Assembly: GCA_016178585.1 (NCBI GenBank)
Contig: JACOTA010000027.1
Coordinates: forward strand, 1-43,350
Length of the DNA stretch: 43,350 bases
Source of the DNA: Nitrospirota bacterium
GTDB taxonomy: Bacteria > Nitrospirota > Nitrospiria > JACQBW01
Reading direction: 5' to 3'
The notes beneath the pieces are model-generated. The model worked only from the letters and a program-made list of their open reading frames with translations. It was not told where the DNA came from and searched no databases. Position numbers and translations under genes: made by a program. This document shows positions 1 through 7,750 of this stretch, in pieces (the first letter of the stretch is position 1; the number at the start of each line of letters is the position of its first letter).

Positions 1-2
1 TT

Positions 3-140
3 CTGCAAGAATACGAGGAAGCAGGAAATAAATATGCGGGCAACAATCGTATTGACGATGTTTTTCCGTTGAAGCGATTTTTTCGGCAGGGGCAACGCGA
101 ATCATCCGTAAAAAATATAGGGTTTTCGTTCAGACACTAA
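3..140 (+). CDS. 3' end of an unidentified gene (partial)
   Basis: An open frame enters from the left edge and runs 45 codons to a TAA at 138-140. It ends in a basic, aromatic tail (PLKRFFRQGQ, then GFSFRH). The next gene's ribosome-binding site starts 3 bases after the stop, which fits a shared transcript. I do not recognise the family. The call rests only on the uninterrupted frame and the tight spacing to the following gene; the frame could be open by chance. Confidence 0.4.
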   Translation: MQEYEEAGNKYAGNNRIDDVFPLKRFFRQGQRESSVKNIGFSFRH

Positions 141-157
141 TTAGGAGGAAAACGATT

Positions 158-373
158 TTGAATTCCCGGATAGTCTCAGACCCCAATATCTGTGGTGGAG
201 AACCTTGTGTAAAGGGAACGCGAATACCCGTCCACATTATCCTCAGTCATTTGGCAGCAGGGGAGGCTTATGAAGTGGTGCTTCAGGAATTTCCCAGACT
301 TACCCGAGAAGATCTCCTGGCCTGCCTTGAGTATGCAACCTTCCTGGCGACGGAAAAGGTTGTTTCTGGGTGA
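158..373 (+). CDS. DUF433 family antitoxin-like protein
   Basis: This 71-residue protein has the DUF433 signature: an N-terminal I-x-x-D-P-x-I-C-G-G-x-P-C-V-K-G-T-R-I-P-V block (residues about 4-25) followed by a helical part with a repeated EFP-LT-x-x-D-L segment. The family is thought to contain a winged-helix DNA-binding fold and is usually the antitoxin partner of DUF5615 proteins. The start is TTG at 158, chosen because AGGAGG lies at 143-148, about 9 bases upstream. Its stop overlaps the next gene's start (GTGA), so the two are translationally coupled. The family is clear; toxin neutralisation is inferred from the pairing. Confidence 0.85.
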   Translation: MNSRIVSDPNICGGEPCVKGTRIPVHIILSHLAAGEAYEVVLQEFPRLTREDLLACLEYATFLATEKVVSG

Positions 374-720
374 AAATAATCATTGATGAAAGTGTGAGTT
401 ATAGTCTTGTAAAAATTCTAAGAAATTCAGGACACACGGTCATCGCGATCGCAGAACCTTCTACTTCAGGTTTACTTGATAATGAAGTTTTCAAAATTGT
501 TTTGAAAGAAGAGGCTCTGTTTATTACAAGAGATTACCATTTCACAAATTCTCTACGGTTTGATTCTACCAAAACAAAGGGAATCATCTATATTCGTTCT
601 GGCAATCTTACCGCGTCTGAAGAAGTCGGTTTAGTCCTCAAATTCTTTTCAAAGTATCAGCCAGACTATTTTAGTGGAAAACTCGTAACGCTGTATAAAG
701 ACAGTATAAGAATAAGGTAA
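370..720 (+). CDS. DUF5615 PIN-like protein, putative toxin
   Basis: A 116-residue protein of the DUF5615 family, which is related to PIN/Mut7-C nucleases. The N-terminal K-I-I-I-D-E-S block (residues 2-8) carries the first acidic positions, and the central L-F-I-T-R-D-Y-H-F segment (residues about 50-58) carries the conserved TRD motif. The end is basic (KDSIRIR). It starts at a GTG overlapping the stop of the DUF433 gene, the usual order for these pairs. RNase toxicity is a family-level expectation and is not shown here. The length is normal, so the module may be intact. Confidence 0.82.
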   Translation: MKIIIDESVSYSLVKILRNSGHTVIAIAEPSTSGLLDNEVFKIVLKEEALFITRDYHFTNSLRFDSTKTKGIIYIRSGNLTASEEVGLVLKFFSKYQPDYFSGKLVTLYKDSIRIR

Positions 721-1037
721 GCAACTTTAAAAAAACATCCTTTTCAGGGGTGGGGTGTCACGGCAAGAATGGTAATCTCCCGTTTATCAGGTCCGTAACA
801 CCAAAAAATTCGATAAGCTCCCGTCATGAGAAAGACCTGTTCCCTCTTTTATCTAACCTGATCGCAACGTTCTACCGGAACCACAAAAGTTTATAACCCC
901 TTTATTTTATTCATAAAATCTCTTTTAAGCCCTCTTTAGTCTATTTTTTTAATTTTATTCGGAATCTGTCCCCCATCTGTCCCCTCCGGTTTGATATCTT
1001 TATCCCCAAATCTAGAAATGAAGGGTTTTCTTAGAAA
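721..1037. other. Intergenic region, 317 bases
   Basis: Apart from the minus-strand toxin remnant I see no coding signal here. The region is AT-rich from about 890 onward. It carries a close direct repeat (ATCTGTCCCC twice, around 965-983), like the motif often seen beside mobile elements. No convincing promoter or terminator was found, although the downstream four-gene unit must start here. Confidence 0.5.
744..848 (-). pseudogene. Remnant of a RelE/HigB-like toxin gene
   Basis: On the minus strand a 34-codon open stretch ends in TGA (complement of 744-746). It reads as the C-terminal strands of a RelE/ParE-fold toxin: VFLMTGAYRIFWCYG, then DKREITILAVTPHP. The G-x-Y-R-I-F and I-x-I-L-A-V pattern is typical of this fold. 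A stop lies just upstream in frame and no N-terminal half is present, so this looks like a decayed fragment. The assignment is by motif only and could be wrong because the piece is short. Confidence 0.42.
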
Positions 1038-2948
1038 ATGAACAAATTTTTCCAATTCTTATCGGTTTTCGTGGTTCTGTTCATTCTAGTCCTCCGGGTC
1101 TCCTCCGTTCTCGGCTCAACAGAGCTCCCCCTCATGAATGGCGACATCCGATTAATTGAACCTCTCCCGATGCAGACTCAAGCCGAGAGTTCAATTGTCA
1201 TTGACACAGGAAATTACACCGGACCGCTGATTATTCTGGTCGATGGAGTCGATGTCTCCGCGATGGTTAAACATGAAGGGGCGCAGTGGCGTTACCAGCC
1301 TTCCGATCCATTTGCCGCGGGAAAGCACCATCTGGAGGTCTTGGCAACCGGAATGGCGAGCTCTGCCCGGGCCGATTGGGTCCTTTCGGTAGGAGAGGAA
1401 CTTTTGGAGGGCGAAAAGGAGACCCTTTATTCAAAAAGCTCTTTTTCATTAACAGGCAATCAGGTTTTTGGGAAAAAAACCCAGGATCAGGATATCGCGG
1501 CAAACGGAAATCTTGCTCTTAACGTCGGCGCAAAAAGCGGTGAAACGGAAGTCAGTTTCGAGAGTAATATGGGATATTCGAATACGTCTCCGACCAACGA
1601 ATTGACGCCGTTTGGGTTATTATTTCAGGTCAAACATGATAAAAACAGGCTTGCGTTCGGTGACGTGGTTTTTTCAGGAACGCCGTTGACCGCATTGCCG
1701 CTATCGCGTCGGGGCGTTTCCGCCGAAATGCAGGGGGAGAATGCCGGTTTACAGGTGATTCAGGCAAGCAGCCGCACGGTGACGGGGTGGAATTCCGGGT
1801 TGAGTTCGGAAAATCAGATACGGGGCGCCGGGGTGACCTATCATCTTGCCGGTCAAAATGATCAACCGTTGAGAATCGCCGCCGTGGCGTTGGACGGTGA
1901 GATCTTAAGCGATTCCAGCCCTAATGTCGCCAGTATCGCCGCCCCCAGCAGGGGAAGTGTTGGGGGGGTCCTGGGATCGGGCCGATATGCCGGCATCGGT
2001 TATAACGCCGAGATTGCCGCCAGCGCAAATAACCCAAATACCTTGAGTAATGAGGGGACCCGACGGGACCTGGCGGGGAGACTTCAATTGGACAAAACCG
2101 TGGGAGGGGTGAATCTGAGGGCGAATTACCAGCGCACGGGGGCCAGGTTTGCCAGTATTGCCAATTCCGGAGCGACTTATGACCGTGAACAGTACGCCCT
2201 GAGCGGGGGGGCAGGGTTCGGAACCTCTTTCCTTTCCGCGTCATTGTCCCGATCCCGGGATAATCTCGATAATGATCCGGCACGGCCGGTTGTTTATAAC
2301 AACAATACCGGCTTGACCTATTCGCTGATTCAACAGAACTGGCCGGCCCTTTCACTCTCTTATCTTTATGGCCGGGTCAAAAGTCAGTCCGAGCCGGCAG
2401 GCGACCCAGAGACTGATATTTTGAATCAATCGGGAACGGCCGCTCTATCGTACGGGGGTGAAGGGTGGTCGAGTAATCTCGTCTTAAGCGATTCCTGGAT
2501 TGCAGACCCTCTGAATGGAGACGCCAATACCCGGAACGCGGCCCTTTCCGGGAGTCTGAAGTGGCTGGACAAACTCAGTTTAGAACCGACCTTTTCCTAT
2601 TCCAATATCGATTACAACGGAATGTTTCAAAAAACAACGGCGGGGACATTAACCTTGAATTGGCATATCATCGCGCCCCTTTCTCTTGCCGGGCAGATGA
2701 CCTGGACCAAGAACGATATCAGCGACAATCTGGCCGATAATGTCGAGCGTACAGCCATTCTCCGGATGGTCTGGGACATTTCACCCCGTCTTAAATCTCT
2801 CTTTCCGCGCCAGCATTCCGGTTTGACCTTGAGTTATAGCGGAGACCATTATGCAGACCATCTCGACTCCTCTCAAAATAGATGGGATCAGACCGTGATG
2901 CTGGGTATACAAGTTTTCTCACCGCTGGAAGGGGAGGTCCACTTTTAA
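1038..2948 (+). CDS. Predicted outer-membrane beta-barrel protein
   Basis: This 636-residue protein starts with a signal peptide (charged MNK, hydrophobic core to about residue 23, likely cleavage near VLGS). Residues about 30-115 form a small beta domain (ligand or Ig-like; IVIDTGNYTGP, GKHHLEVLATG). The rest consists of alternating amphipathic strands rich in S, N, G and Y with repeated L-S-L-S-Y and A-L-S-G patterns. It ends in F, as outer-membrane barrel proteins do for recognition by the BAM machinery. It heads a four-gene unit of exported proteins, with the next gene 12 bases downstream. I do not recognise a named family. It may export or anchor the products of the downstream genes. Confidence 0.65.
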   Translation: MNKFFQFLSVFVVLFILVLRVSSVLGSTELPLMNGDIRLIEPLPMQTQAESSIVIDTGNYTGPLIILVDGVDVSAMVKHEGAQWRYQPSDPFAAGKHHLEVLATGMASSARADWVLSVGEELLEGEKETLYSKSSFSLTGNQVFGKKTQDQDIAANGNLALNVGAKSGETEVSFESNMGYSNTSPTNELTPFGLLFQVKHDKNRLAFGDVVFSGTPLTALPLSRRGVSAEMQGENAGLQVIQASSRTVTGWNSGLSSENQIRGAGVTYHLAGQNDQPLRIAAVALDGEILSDSSPNVASIAAPSRGSVGGVLGSGRYAGIGYNAEIAASANNPNTLSNEGTRRDLAGRLQLDKTVGGVNLRANYQRTGARFASIANSGATYDREQYALSGGAGFGTSFLSASLSRSRDNLDNDPARPVVYNNNTGLTYSLIQQNWPALSLSYLYGRVKSQSEPAGDPETDILNQSGTAALSYGGEGWSSNLVLSDSWIADPLNGDANTRNAALSGSLKWLDKLSLEPTFSYSNIDYNGMFQKTTAGTLTLNWHIIAPLSLAGQMTWTKNDISDNLADNVERTAILRMVWDISPRLKSLFPRQHSGLTLSYSGDHYADHLDSSQNRWDQTVMLGIQVFSPLEGEVHF

Positions 2949-2959
2949 GGAACCTCGAT

Positions 2960-3442
2960 ATGAAAATAAATCAATGGGCGGTCTGGATTTTAATTTTAGG
3001 TGTTGTTGGAGGGACGGGGTGTTCGCCCCTGGCTCCGATTCCGGTTCAATCGGAAACGGTCCATTTTTCGGGCGGAAGCACAACCGGTCCCCTTACGATC
3101 CGGCGTGTGGAACTCCGGTTTTCGAATGGGCAGGCCGAGACTATCGTCCCCCGCAACGGCAAACTTTCTACCCAGGCGATCATTCAGTTTAATGGGAACG
3201 GGCTGTTTCGGGCCAGTTGGCTGGTGGACGACCGGGTCGTCGAAGCTGTTTCGACAACAGTGACCTTTGGAAATACGCTTACGGTCGATATGGCGCCGCC
3301 GACCCGGTTGCCGACATTCGAGCCTGGCCAGCATCGCCTGACGCTTCGGATTGAACAGCCGGTTTCGAGTTTGACGATACCGACCCTTATTTTCATGGTG
3401 ACGGCAGACGAAAATTCAGAAGGAAAAACTCAAATAAAATGA
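2960..3442 (+). CDS. Small lipoprotein, paralogue of the next gene
   Basis: A 160-residue lipoprotein. I chose the ATG at 2960 over a longer frame because it gives a clean type II signal peptide (MKINQW, hydrophobic stretch, lipobox GGTGC with Cys21) and lies just after the upstream stop. The mature part is beta-rich. Its core matches the N-terminal domain of the next gene: L-x-I-R-R-V-E-L-R-F-S-N-G, N-G-K-L, FNGNG, SWLVDDR, TVTFGNTL, LPTFEPGQH. The two genes overlap at ATGA. No family is recognised. The shared domain suggests a periplasmic or surface module that works with the upstream barrel. Confidence 0.7.
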   Translation: MKINQWAVWILILGVVGGTGCSPLAPIPVQSETVHFSGGSTTGPLTIRRVELRFSNGQAETIVPRNGKLSTQAIIQFNGNGLFRASWLVDDRVVEAVSTTVTFGNTLTVDMAPPTRLPTFEPGQHRLTLRIEQPVSSLTIPTLIFMVTADENSEGKTQIK

Positions 3443-4944
3443 ACCGGCAAGGTTTGACCATCATTCGAATTTTAATCTTTTTTTACGCAGGATTGTTCAT
3501 GCTTCTGTTTGTTGGTCTGCGTCCTGGATTTGCAGTTTCTCCCATTACCCTTGATGTCGACCTGACACCCAAGGCGACTCCAGGCGGGATACTCTCTTTA
3601 AAGCGGGTTGCCCTGACATTTGATAATGGTCTTCCCCGGGCGGCCATAGGGTTGAACGGAAAGCTTGGTGTCCAGGCCGATATCCTTTATTCCGGAAACG
3701 GTCCGTTAGTCGGACAGTGGCTTGTCGATGGGAAACCGCTTCAAACGTTCAACACAACCTTAACGTTCGGCGACAGCATTGTTTTAAAAATGACCGATCT
3801 TCCCCCCTTGCCATCTTTTGAACCTGGATTCCATGACGTATCGGTGAAGTTTTTTACGCCTTCAGTGGCATTTAAGGTTCCGGTAATACGGTATGCGGTG
3901 GACGTCTCCCCTGGAATCCATGCCGTCCCGTTGATTTTGATACACCCGGTAGAGGCCGCCAGATTGGACCGTCCCCGGAGTGACAGCCTGGTTATCCCGG
4001 GGAAATCCACCCTTTCTTCTTTATCTTTTACATGGAAGGAGCCGGTTGTTTTAACAAAAAGCCCACCGGTTTCTTATCAGATCAGTTTTTATGATCCTGA
4101 AGATTTAACTCACCCTCTGGTTTCAGCGCGATTGCCGGCGACAACGTATACCCTACCTCCCCTTTTAGCCGAAAGATTGCCGATGAACCGCCCGCTTCTC
4201 TGGCAGGTCAAGGGGCTGGACAAGAAGGGGCAAATGGTGGCCGCCAGCGGAACCCGTCAGATCATTTTTCTTCCGCCATCGTCAATTGAGCTCCTGACGC
4301 CGACCGGCGGGATTCTGCTTCCACCGGCTCAGGTTTTGGCCTGGAACTCTCCCGGCAAATTCGATCATTACGAAGTACGGGTCTATCTGGATGAGGGAAC
4401 CTTGTTGACGGATATGGGGAAATTGTTTTTAATGAAAAATGCCCCCGCCTCAGCCGTGGAATATAACGGTTCTCTTTTCAGGGCTACTTCGATAAGGGCC
4501 GACAGTCCGCTGATTACGGAGGGACAACCGTGGAATCTCCCAGGACTTATTTTACATTGGATCGTGATTGGATTTGATCAAACAGGAACGGTTACGGACG
4601 CAAGTGAGAGCGGGAACTTTCACCTTCCCGCGAATGTCGCCACCCTGAATGGGTTGCCCGTTGCCCTGCAAATGGGGAAACTTGAAATCGGCGTCAACTC
4701 CTACCAGCCGGACGCCACCCTCGCTCAATTATCAGGAAATGGGAGCGTTCGTTCTAATCCCGATCTCGTCAGTCTGCCGGCCACGTTTGATTTCCAGGGG
4801 CTGAATGTCGAGGCTTATATCGAACAGAGTCAGGTCCCGACGGAGGTGAATTTAAAAAAAGGGAGTCTCTCCGCTACCCTTATCCAGGAGGTATTAAAAG
4901 GGAGGGTCCTTTCCGGGAATATCGCCCAGACCTTTGAGAAATGA
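3439..4944 (+). CDS. Exported beta-rich protein with lipoprotein-like domain
   Basis: A 501-residue protein with an N-terminal signal (hydrophobic residues about 8-30, cleavage near FAVS). Residues about 35-155 repeat the domain of the preceding lipoprotein (LKRVALTFDNG, NGKLGVQ, YSGNGPLVGQWLVDGK, TLTFGDS, LPSFEPGFHD). Residues about 165-400 contain two or more Ig/FN3-like stretches (LSFTWKEP, YEVRVYLDEG), and the C-terminal 100 residues are of unknown fold. Its start overlaps the upstream stop by 4 bases. The function is not recognised. It is probably periplasmic or surface-located with the other three products. Confidence 0.65.
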   Translation: MNRQGLTIIRILIFFYAGLFMLLFVGLRPGFAVSPITLDVDLTPKATPGGILSLKRVALTFDNGLPRAAIGLNGKLGVQADILYSGNGPLVGQWLVDGKPLQTFNTTLTFGDSIVLKMTDLPPLPSFEPGFHDVSVKFFTPSVAFKVPVIRYAVDVSPGIHAVPLILIHPVEAARLDRPRSDSLVIPGKSTLSSLSFTWKEPVVLTKSPPVSYQISFYDPEDLTHPLVSARLPATTYTLPPLLAERLPMNRPLLWQVKGLDKKGQMVAASGTRQIIFLPPSSIELLTPTGGILLPPAQVLAWNSPGKFDHYEVRVYLDEGTLLTDMGKLFLMKNAPASAVEYNGSLFRATSIRADSPLITEGQPWNLPGLILHWIVIGFDQTGTVTDASESGNFHLPANVATLNGLPVALQMGKLEIGVNSYQPDATLAQLSGNGSVRSNPDLVSLPATFDFQGLNVEAYIEQSQVPTEVNLKKGSLSATLIQEVLKGRVLSGNIAQTFEK

Positions 4945-4945
4945 A

Positions 4946-5935
4946 ATGAAACGACTAAACTGTTTAAACATGATAGGGGTAATTCTGACCTTTCTGTTCG
5001 TCTCTTCATGCGGCAATCAGGGATCAGGGACAAGAGAAGGGAATCAGGCCACCCTTCTGATTGGAATAGGAACGACCCTGTCGAGCCCTTCGATTACCGG
5101 AACTCCCGCCGATCTGGCCAATGTCGCATCGATTACTTTAACGATCAGTGCGCCCGATATGGCGGCCATTACCACCCTTTTGCCGCTGAATGGAACGAAT
5201 CTGGCGATCAATGTTCCCGCAGGGGTGAAACGGGTCGTTAATGCGACTGCCAGGGATGCCGGTGGAAATGTGACCCACACCGGCAGTGCGACCGTGGCGC
5301 AACTCGTCGCGGGATCGACTCTTCATTTGTCGATCACCCTCAACCCTCTTGGCCCTGGAGACCTGACCCCGCCGATTTTTTCCGGTCTAACCGTTGCGGT
5401 TCCGTCCTCGCCGACGACCGTTGCTCTCGCCTGGAATCCGGCAACAGATAATATGACCGGGTCAGGCAATATTCTTTATGATATCTCCCTTTCCACAATC
5501 TCGGGAGCTCCCTTTAATGTGACGGCCACCTCTCCAGCAGGCGCCACCAGCTATACCGTTTCCGGATTGATCCAGGGAACAAACTACTACATCATCGTCC
5601 GGGCGCGGGATCAGGGAGGAAACCGGGACAGTAACCTGGTGGAAGCCCATGTATTGACCCCTGTTCCAAATATCCTCTTAAATAACAACATCTCCTACAA
5701 TTTGCAGGGGACACCCACAAACGGGGTCCTCGGAGGGATCTCGTTTTCTTACTACGATAATAACTGTGGAAATTACACTCTTAATTTTGGCGACGGGACA
5801 TCGGATTTTCGCTCTTGTCCAAGAGATGGAGGAACGGTTAACGTCAATCATATTTTCCTCAACCCCGGAACCTATACTGTGGACTTGAGTTTGGGGATAC
5901 AGTTAGTTCAAACCTTGATTTTGACGATTAAATGA
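4946..5935 (+). CDS. Lipoprotein with FN3 and PKD-like domains
   Basis: A 329-residue product. ATG at 4946 is preferred to the upstream TTG at 4934 because it follows the previous stop directly and gives MKRLNCLNMIGV, a lipoprotein signal with lipobox FVSSC. Residues about 30-125 form a beta domain (transport-associated or Ig-like; ASITLTISAPD, HLSITLNP). Residues about 130-230 are a fibronectin type III domain (PPIFSGLTV, ALAWNPATDN, YTVSGLIQGTNYYIIVRARD). Residues about 240-329 resemble a PKD domain (LNFGDGTSDF, VNHIFLNPGTYTVDLSL). It ends the four-gene exported-protein unit. A role in surface adhesion or glycan binding is only a guess. Confidence 0.68.
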   Translation: MKRLNCLNMIGVILTFLFVSSCGNQGSGTREGNQATLLIGIGTTLSSPSITGTPADLANVASITLTISAPDMAAITTLLPLNGTNLAINVPAGVKRVVNATARDAGGNVTHTGSATVAQLVAGSTLHLSITLNPLGPGDLTPPIFSGLTVAVPSSPTTVALAWNPATDNMTGSGNILYDISLSTISGAPFNVTATSPAGATSYTVSGLIQGTNYYIIVRARDQGGNRDSNLVEAHVLTPVPNILLNNNISYNLQGTPTNGVLGGISFSYYDNNCGNYTLNFGDGTSDFRSCPRDGGTVNVNHIFLNPGTYTVDLSLGIQLVQTLILTIK

Positions 5936-6119
5936 GCTTTTTTTAAGATACACAATGTTTTCGGATTCGAGGGGGTCAAGATCATCGGCTCGCTTTCTTT
6001 TGCCGTATTCGAGGACAAATGTGTCGAGAATTAATGATAATATTACTGTCTCACCTGGCAGGACGGGTTCATTGGGAAGTTAAGCAGGAAACTGGGGTTG
6101 GGCAAGAAGTTTTTCACTA
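5936..6119. other. Intergenic region upstream of the B12 promoter
   Basis: No gene could be supported between the lipoprotein stop and the cobalamin promoter. Short open stretches exist in several frames but match nothing I recognise. A run of T at 5938-5945 follows the lipoprotein gene without a clear preceding stem, so I do not call a terminator. Confidence 0.4.
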
Positions 6120-6149
6120 TTGACATGAGCCGACAGCCTCCCGTATGAT
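6120..6149 (+). promoter_or_regulatory. Sigma70-like promoter of the cobalamin operon
   Basis: A perfect -35 box TTGACA (6120-6125) and a -10 box TATGAT (6144-6149) are separated by 18 bases. Transcription would start near 6156, a few bases before the first conserved part of the cobalamin riboswitch, exactly where a promoter is expected. The call is by sequence match and position. Confidence 0.72.
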
Positions 6150-6161
6150 TCATTCTTCATA

Positions 6162-6410
6162 GCTTCAGGTATCCTTAAGGATATAATAGAGAACCCGGTG
6201 TAATTCCGGGACGGTCCCGCCGCTGTAATTAGGGACGAAACCCGTCACCATGTCACTTTCTGGTTTTTCAGGGGGGAAGACGACGGGGAGTAGGTGGGTT
6301 TGAGCATCAGGCTTTGCCTGTGCGAGAGCCGGGGTTTGGGGGTATTGCGAATGAGTGAGCAGGCTCCCAAATCTTATCGAACTAAGAGTCAGAAGACCTG
6401 CCTGAAGAGA
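6162..6410 (+). promoter_or_regulatory. Cobalamin (B12) riboswitch with inserted repeat
   Basis: The region has the landmarks of the adenosylcobalamin riboswitch in order: an AGGT helix start near 6167, ACCCGGTGTAATTCCGGGAC, the B12 box CCCGCCGCTGTAATTAGGG (6217-6234), a TGTCACTTTCTGG/CAGGGGG stem, GACGGGGAGTAGG, and the closing AGTCAGAAGACCTGCCTGA (6387-6405). It lies between a strong promoter and an intrinsic terminator in front of cobalamin genes, so repression of the operon by B12 is expected. A family A palindrome (about 6303-6367) is inserted between the AGTAGG part and the closing segment, which makes the element longer than usual. Confidence 0.9.
6303..6367 (+). repeat. Family A palindrome, copy A1 (inside riboswitch)
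   Basis: This segment matches the other family A copies: CATCAGGCTTTGCCTGTG, then GCCGGGGTTTGGGGG, then a degenerate second stem ending in GGCTCCC. The first hairpin is CAGGC-TTT-GCCTG. It is more diverged in its second half than the other four copies. It occupies a peripheral region of the riboswitch where such elements are usually short. Confidence 0.75.
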
Positions 6411-6479
6411 AAACAGATCGCCCCGGGGTAAACAGGGTCAAGGCTGTTTTGAAACTTGAGGCTGAAGAAATCAGGGTGC

Positions 6480-6519
6480 AATCCTCAATACATTTATTTG
6501 TATTGGGGATTTTTTTTGT
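6480..6519 (+). terminator. Rho-independent terminator of the riboswitch
   Basis: A 12-base stem (AATCCTCAATAC pairing with GTATTGGGGATT, including one wobble pair) encloses an 8-base loop and is followed by a run of eight or more T. It sits about 75 bases after the riboswitch aptamer and 165 bases before cobD, so it is the likely expression platform for B12-dependent transcription attenuation. Confidence 0.85.
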
Positions 6520-6525
6520 TCTGAT

Positions 6526-6642
6526 CCGTCAATAAGGGGCCATCTACTGCGTTGTCGCTGCAAGCCCGCATCCTCACGTACTAACTGTGTACGCTCCGGT
6601 GTGGGTTTTTGCTCCGCCTTGTATATGACCTCTTCTTGACGG
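6526..6642. repeat. Imperfect 117-bp palindrome (family D, single copy)
   Basis: The segment is bounded by CCGTCAA and TTGACGG. It folds on itself along most of its length: GGCCATCTACTGCGTTG pairs imperfectly with the complement of TTGTATATGACCTC, around a centre CACGTACTAACTGTGTACG. It resembles dispersed palindromes seen in other bacterial genomes. No second copy lies in the window. It lies between the riboswitch terminator and the cobD start. Confidence 0.6.
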
Positions 6643-6685
6643 CCAGAACTGAGTATCCTCGGATTGCTAATAGGGAATAGAAAAG

Positions 6686-7750
6686 ATGTATAGCGGTCAT
6701 GGGGGAAACCTGTCGGAAGTTCAGGAAAAATACGGCTGGTGTTCCGAAGAGGTTATTGATTTCAGCACCAATGTGAATCCGCTTGGAATCCCTCCCTCGG
6801 CGTTGAAGGCCTTTGAAAACTCTTTTAAGGAGGTCGGCGCCTATCCTGATTCTCAAAGCCGGACTCTTCTGCGAAAGGCATCGGCTCATTATGCGTTGTC
6901 TTCGACGGAAATTCTTGCCGGCAACGGGACTACCGAATTTATTTTCCTGATTCCCCGCGTTTTTCCGGTCAGCTCCGTTTTAATTTTCTCTCCCACTTAT
7001 TCCGATTATGAAACGTCGGCGAAATTAGCGGGTTGTCAGGTTCATTTCGGAGGTTCAAACCTCCGGCCATCGATTCACGATTTCCACTCGATTTTATTAG
7101 AACACCGGGGAAAGGTGAAATTAGTTTTTCTTTGTAATCCCAATAATCCAACCGGGGTCTGTTTTTCAGCGGAGCAGGTCCGGTGGCTGATTCAACGGCA
7201 TCCTTCGTTTTTATTCGTTGTGGACGAAGCCTATATCGATTTTGTGAACGCCCCGGCCGCCTCTCTTTTAAATTTTCCACTTGAAAAAAATGTCATCGTT
7301 CTTAAATCTTTAACCAAAATATTTAATATTCCGGGTCTGCGGCTTGGTTTTGCTTTTGCCAGTGAGGCGTTAATTCAAAAATTGGAGCATTTCAAAGAGC
7401 CCTGGACGGTCAATACACCTGCCCAAAAGGTCGGAGAAGCCCTTCTGGACGAGAAATCGTTCCTCGATGAAACCCGGATTTTCGTCGAAAAGTCGAAAGC
7501 GGGTTTATTTCATCTCTTAAATCAGTTTAAAGAGCTGGAGCCTTTTACTTCCGAGGCCAACTATTTTTTAATTCGTTTGGTCGGGGAACTGAAAGCCGAA
7601 GCGTTAAAAAGGGATCTTTTAAAGGAAAAAATTTTAATTCGAAGCTGTCATCAATGGAGGGGCCTGGGACCTGATTTTTTTAGAATTGCGGTCAAAAAAG
7701 AGGAAGACCACCACCGGCTTTTCGCTGTTTTGAGGCAGAAAATAAAATGA
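6686..7750 (+). CDS. cobD: L-threonine-O-3-phosphate decarboxylase
   Basis: A 354-residue fold-type I PLP enzyme that decarboxylates threonine phosphate to (R)-1-amino-2-propanol phosphate, the linker of cobalamin. Motifs seen: N-terminal HGGNL and DFSTNVNPLG (residues about 5-36), NPNNPTG (about 151-157), D-E-A-Y-I-D-F, and the PLP lysine K211 in LKSLTKIF, followed by GLRLGF with the phosphate-binding Arg. Length and motifs fit CobD rather than histidinol-phosphate aminotransferase, and the downstream threonine kinase and cobU support this. It is the first gene after the B12 riboswitch. The ribosome-binding site is weak. Confidence 0.92.
   Translation: MYSGHGGNLSEVQEKYGWCSEEVIDFSTNVNPLGIPPSALKAFENSFKEVGAYPDSQSRTLLRKASAHYALSSTEILAGNGTTEFIFLIPRVFPVSSVLIFSPTYSDYETSAKLAGCQVHFGGSNLRPSIHDFHSILLEHRGKVKLVFLCNPNNPTGVCFSAEQVRWLIQRHPSFLFVVDEAYIDFVNAPAASLLNFPLEKNVIVLKSLTKIFNIPGLRLGFAFASEALIQKLEHFKEPWTVNTPAQKVGEALLDEKSFLDETRIFVEKSKAGLFHLLNQFKELEPFTSEANYFLIRLVGELKAEALKRDLLKEKILIRSCHQWRGLGPDFFRIAVKKEEDHHRLFAVLRQKIK

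Noticed and set aside
1921-2355. 144-codon minus-strand open frame
   Set aside because: It lies wholly inside the barrel gene, has an Arg/Pro-rich nonsense-like composition and no start signal.
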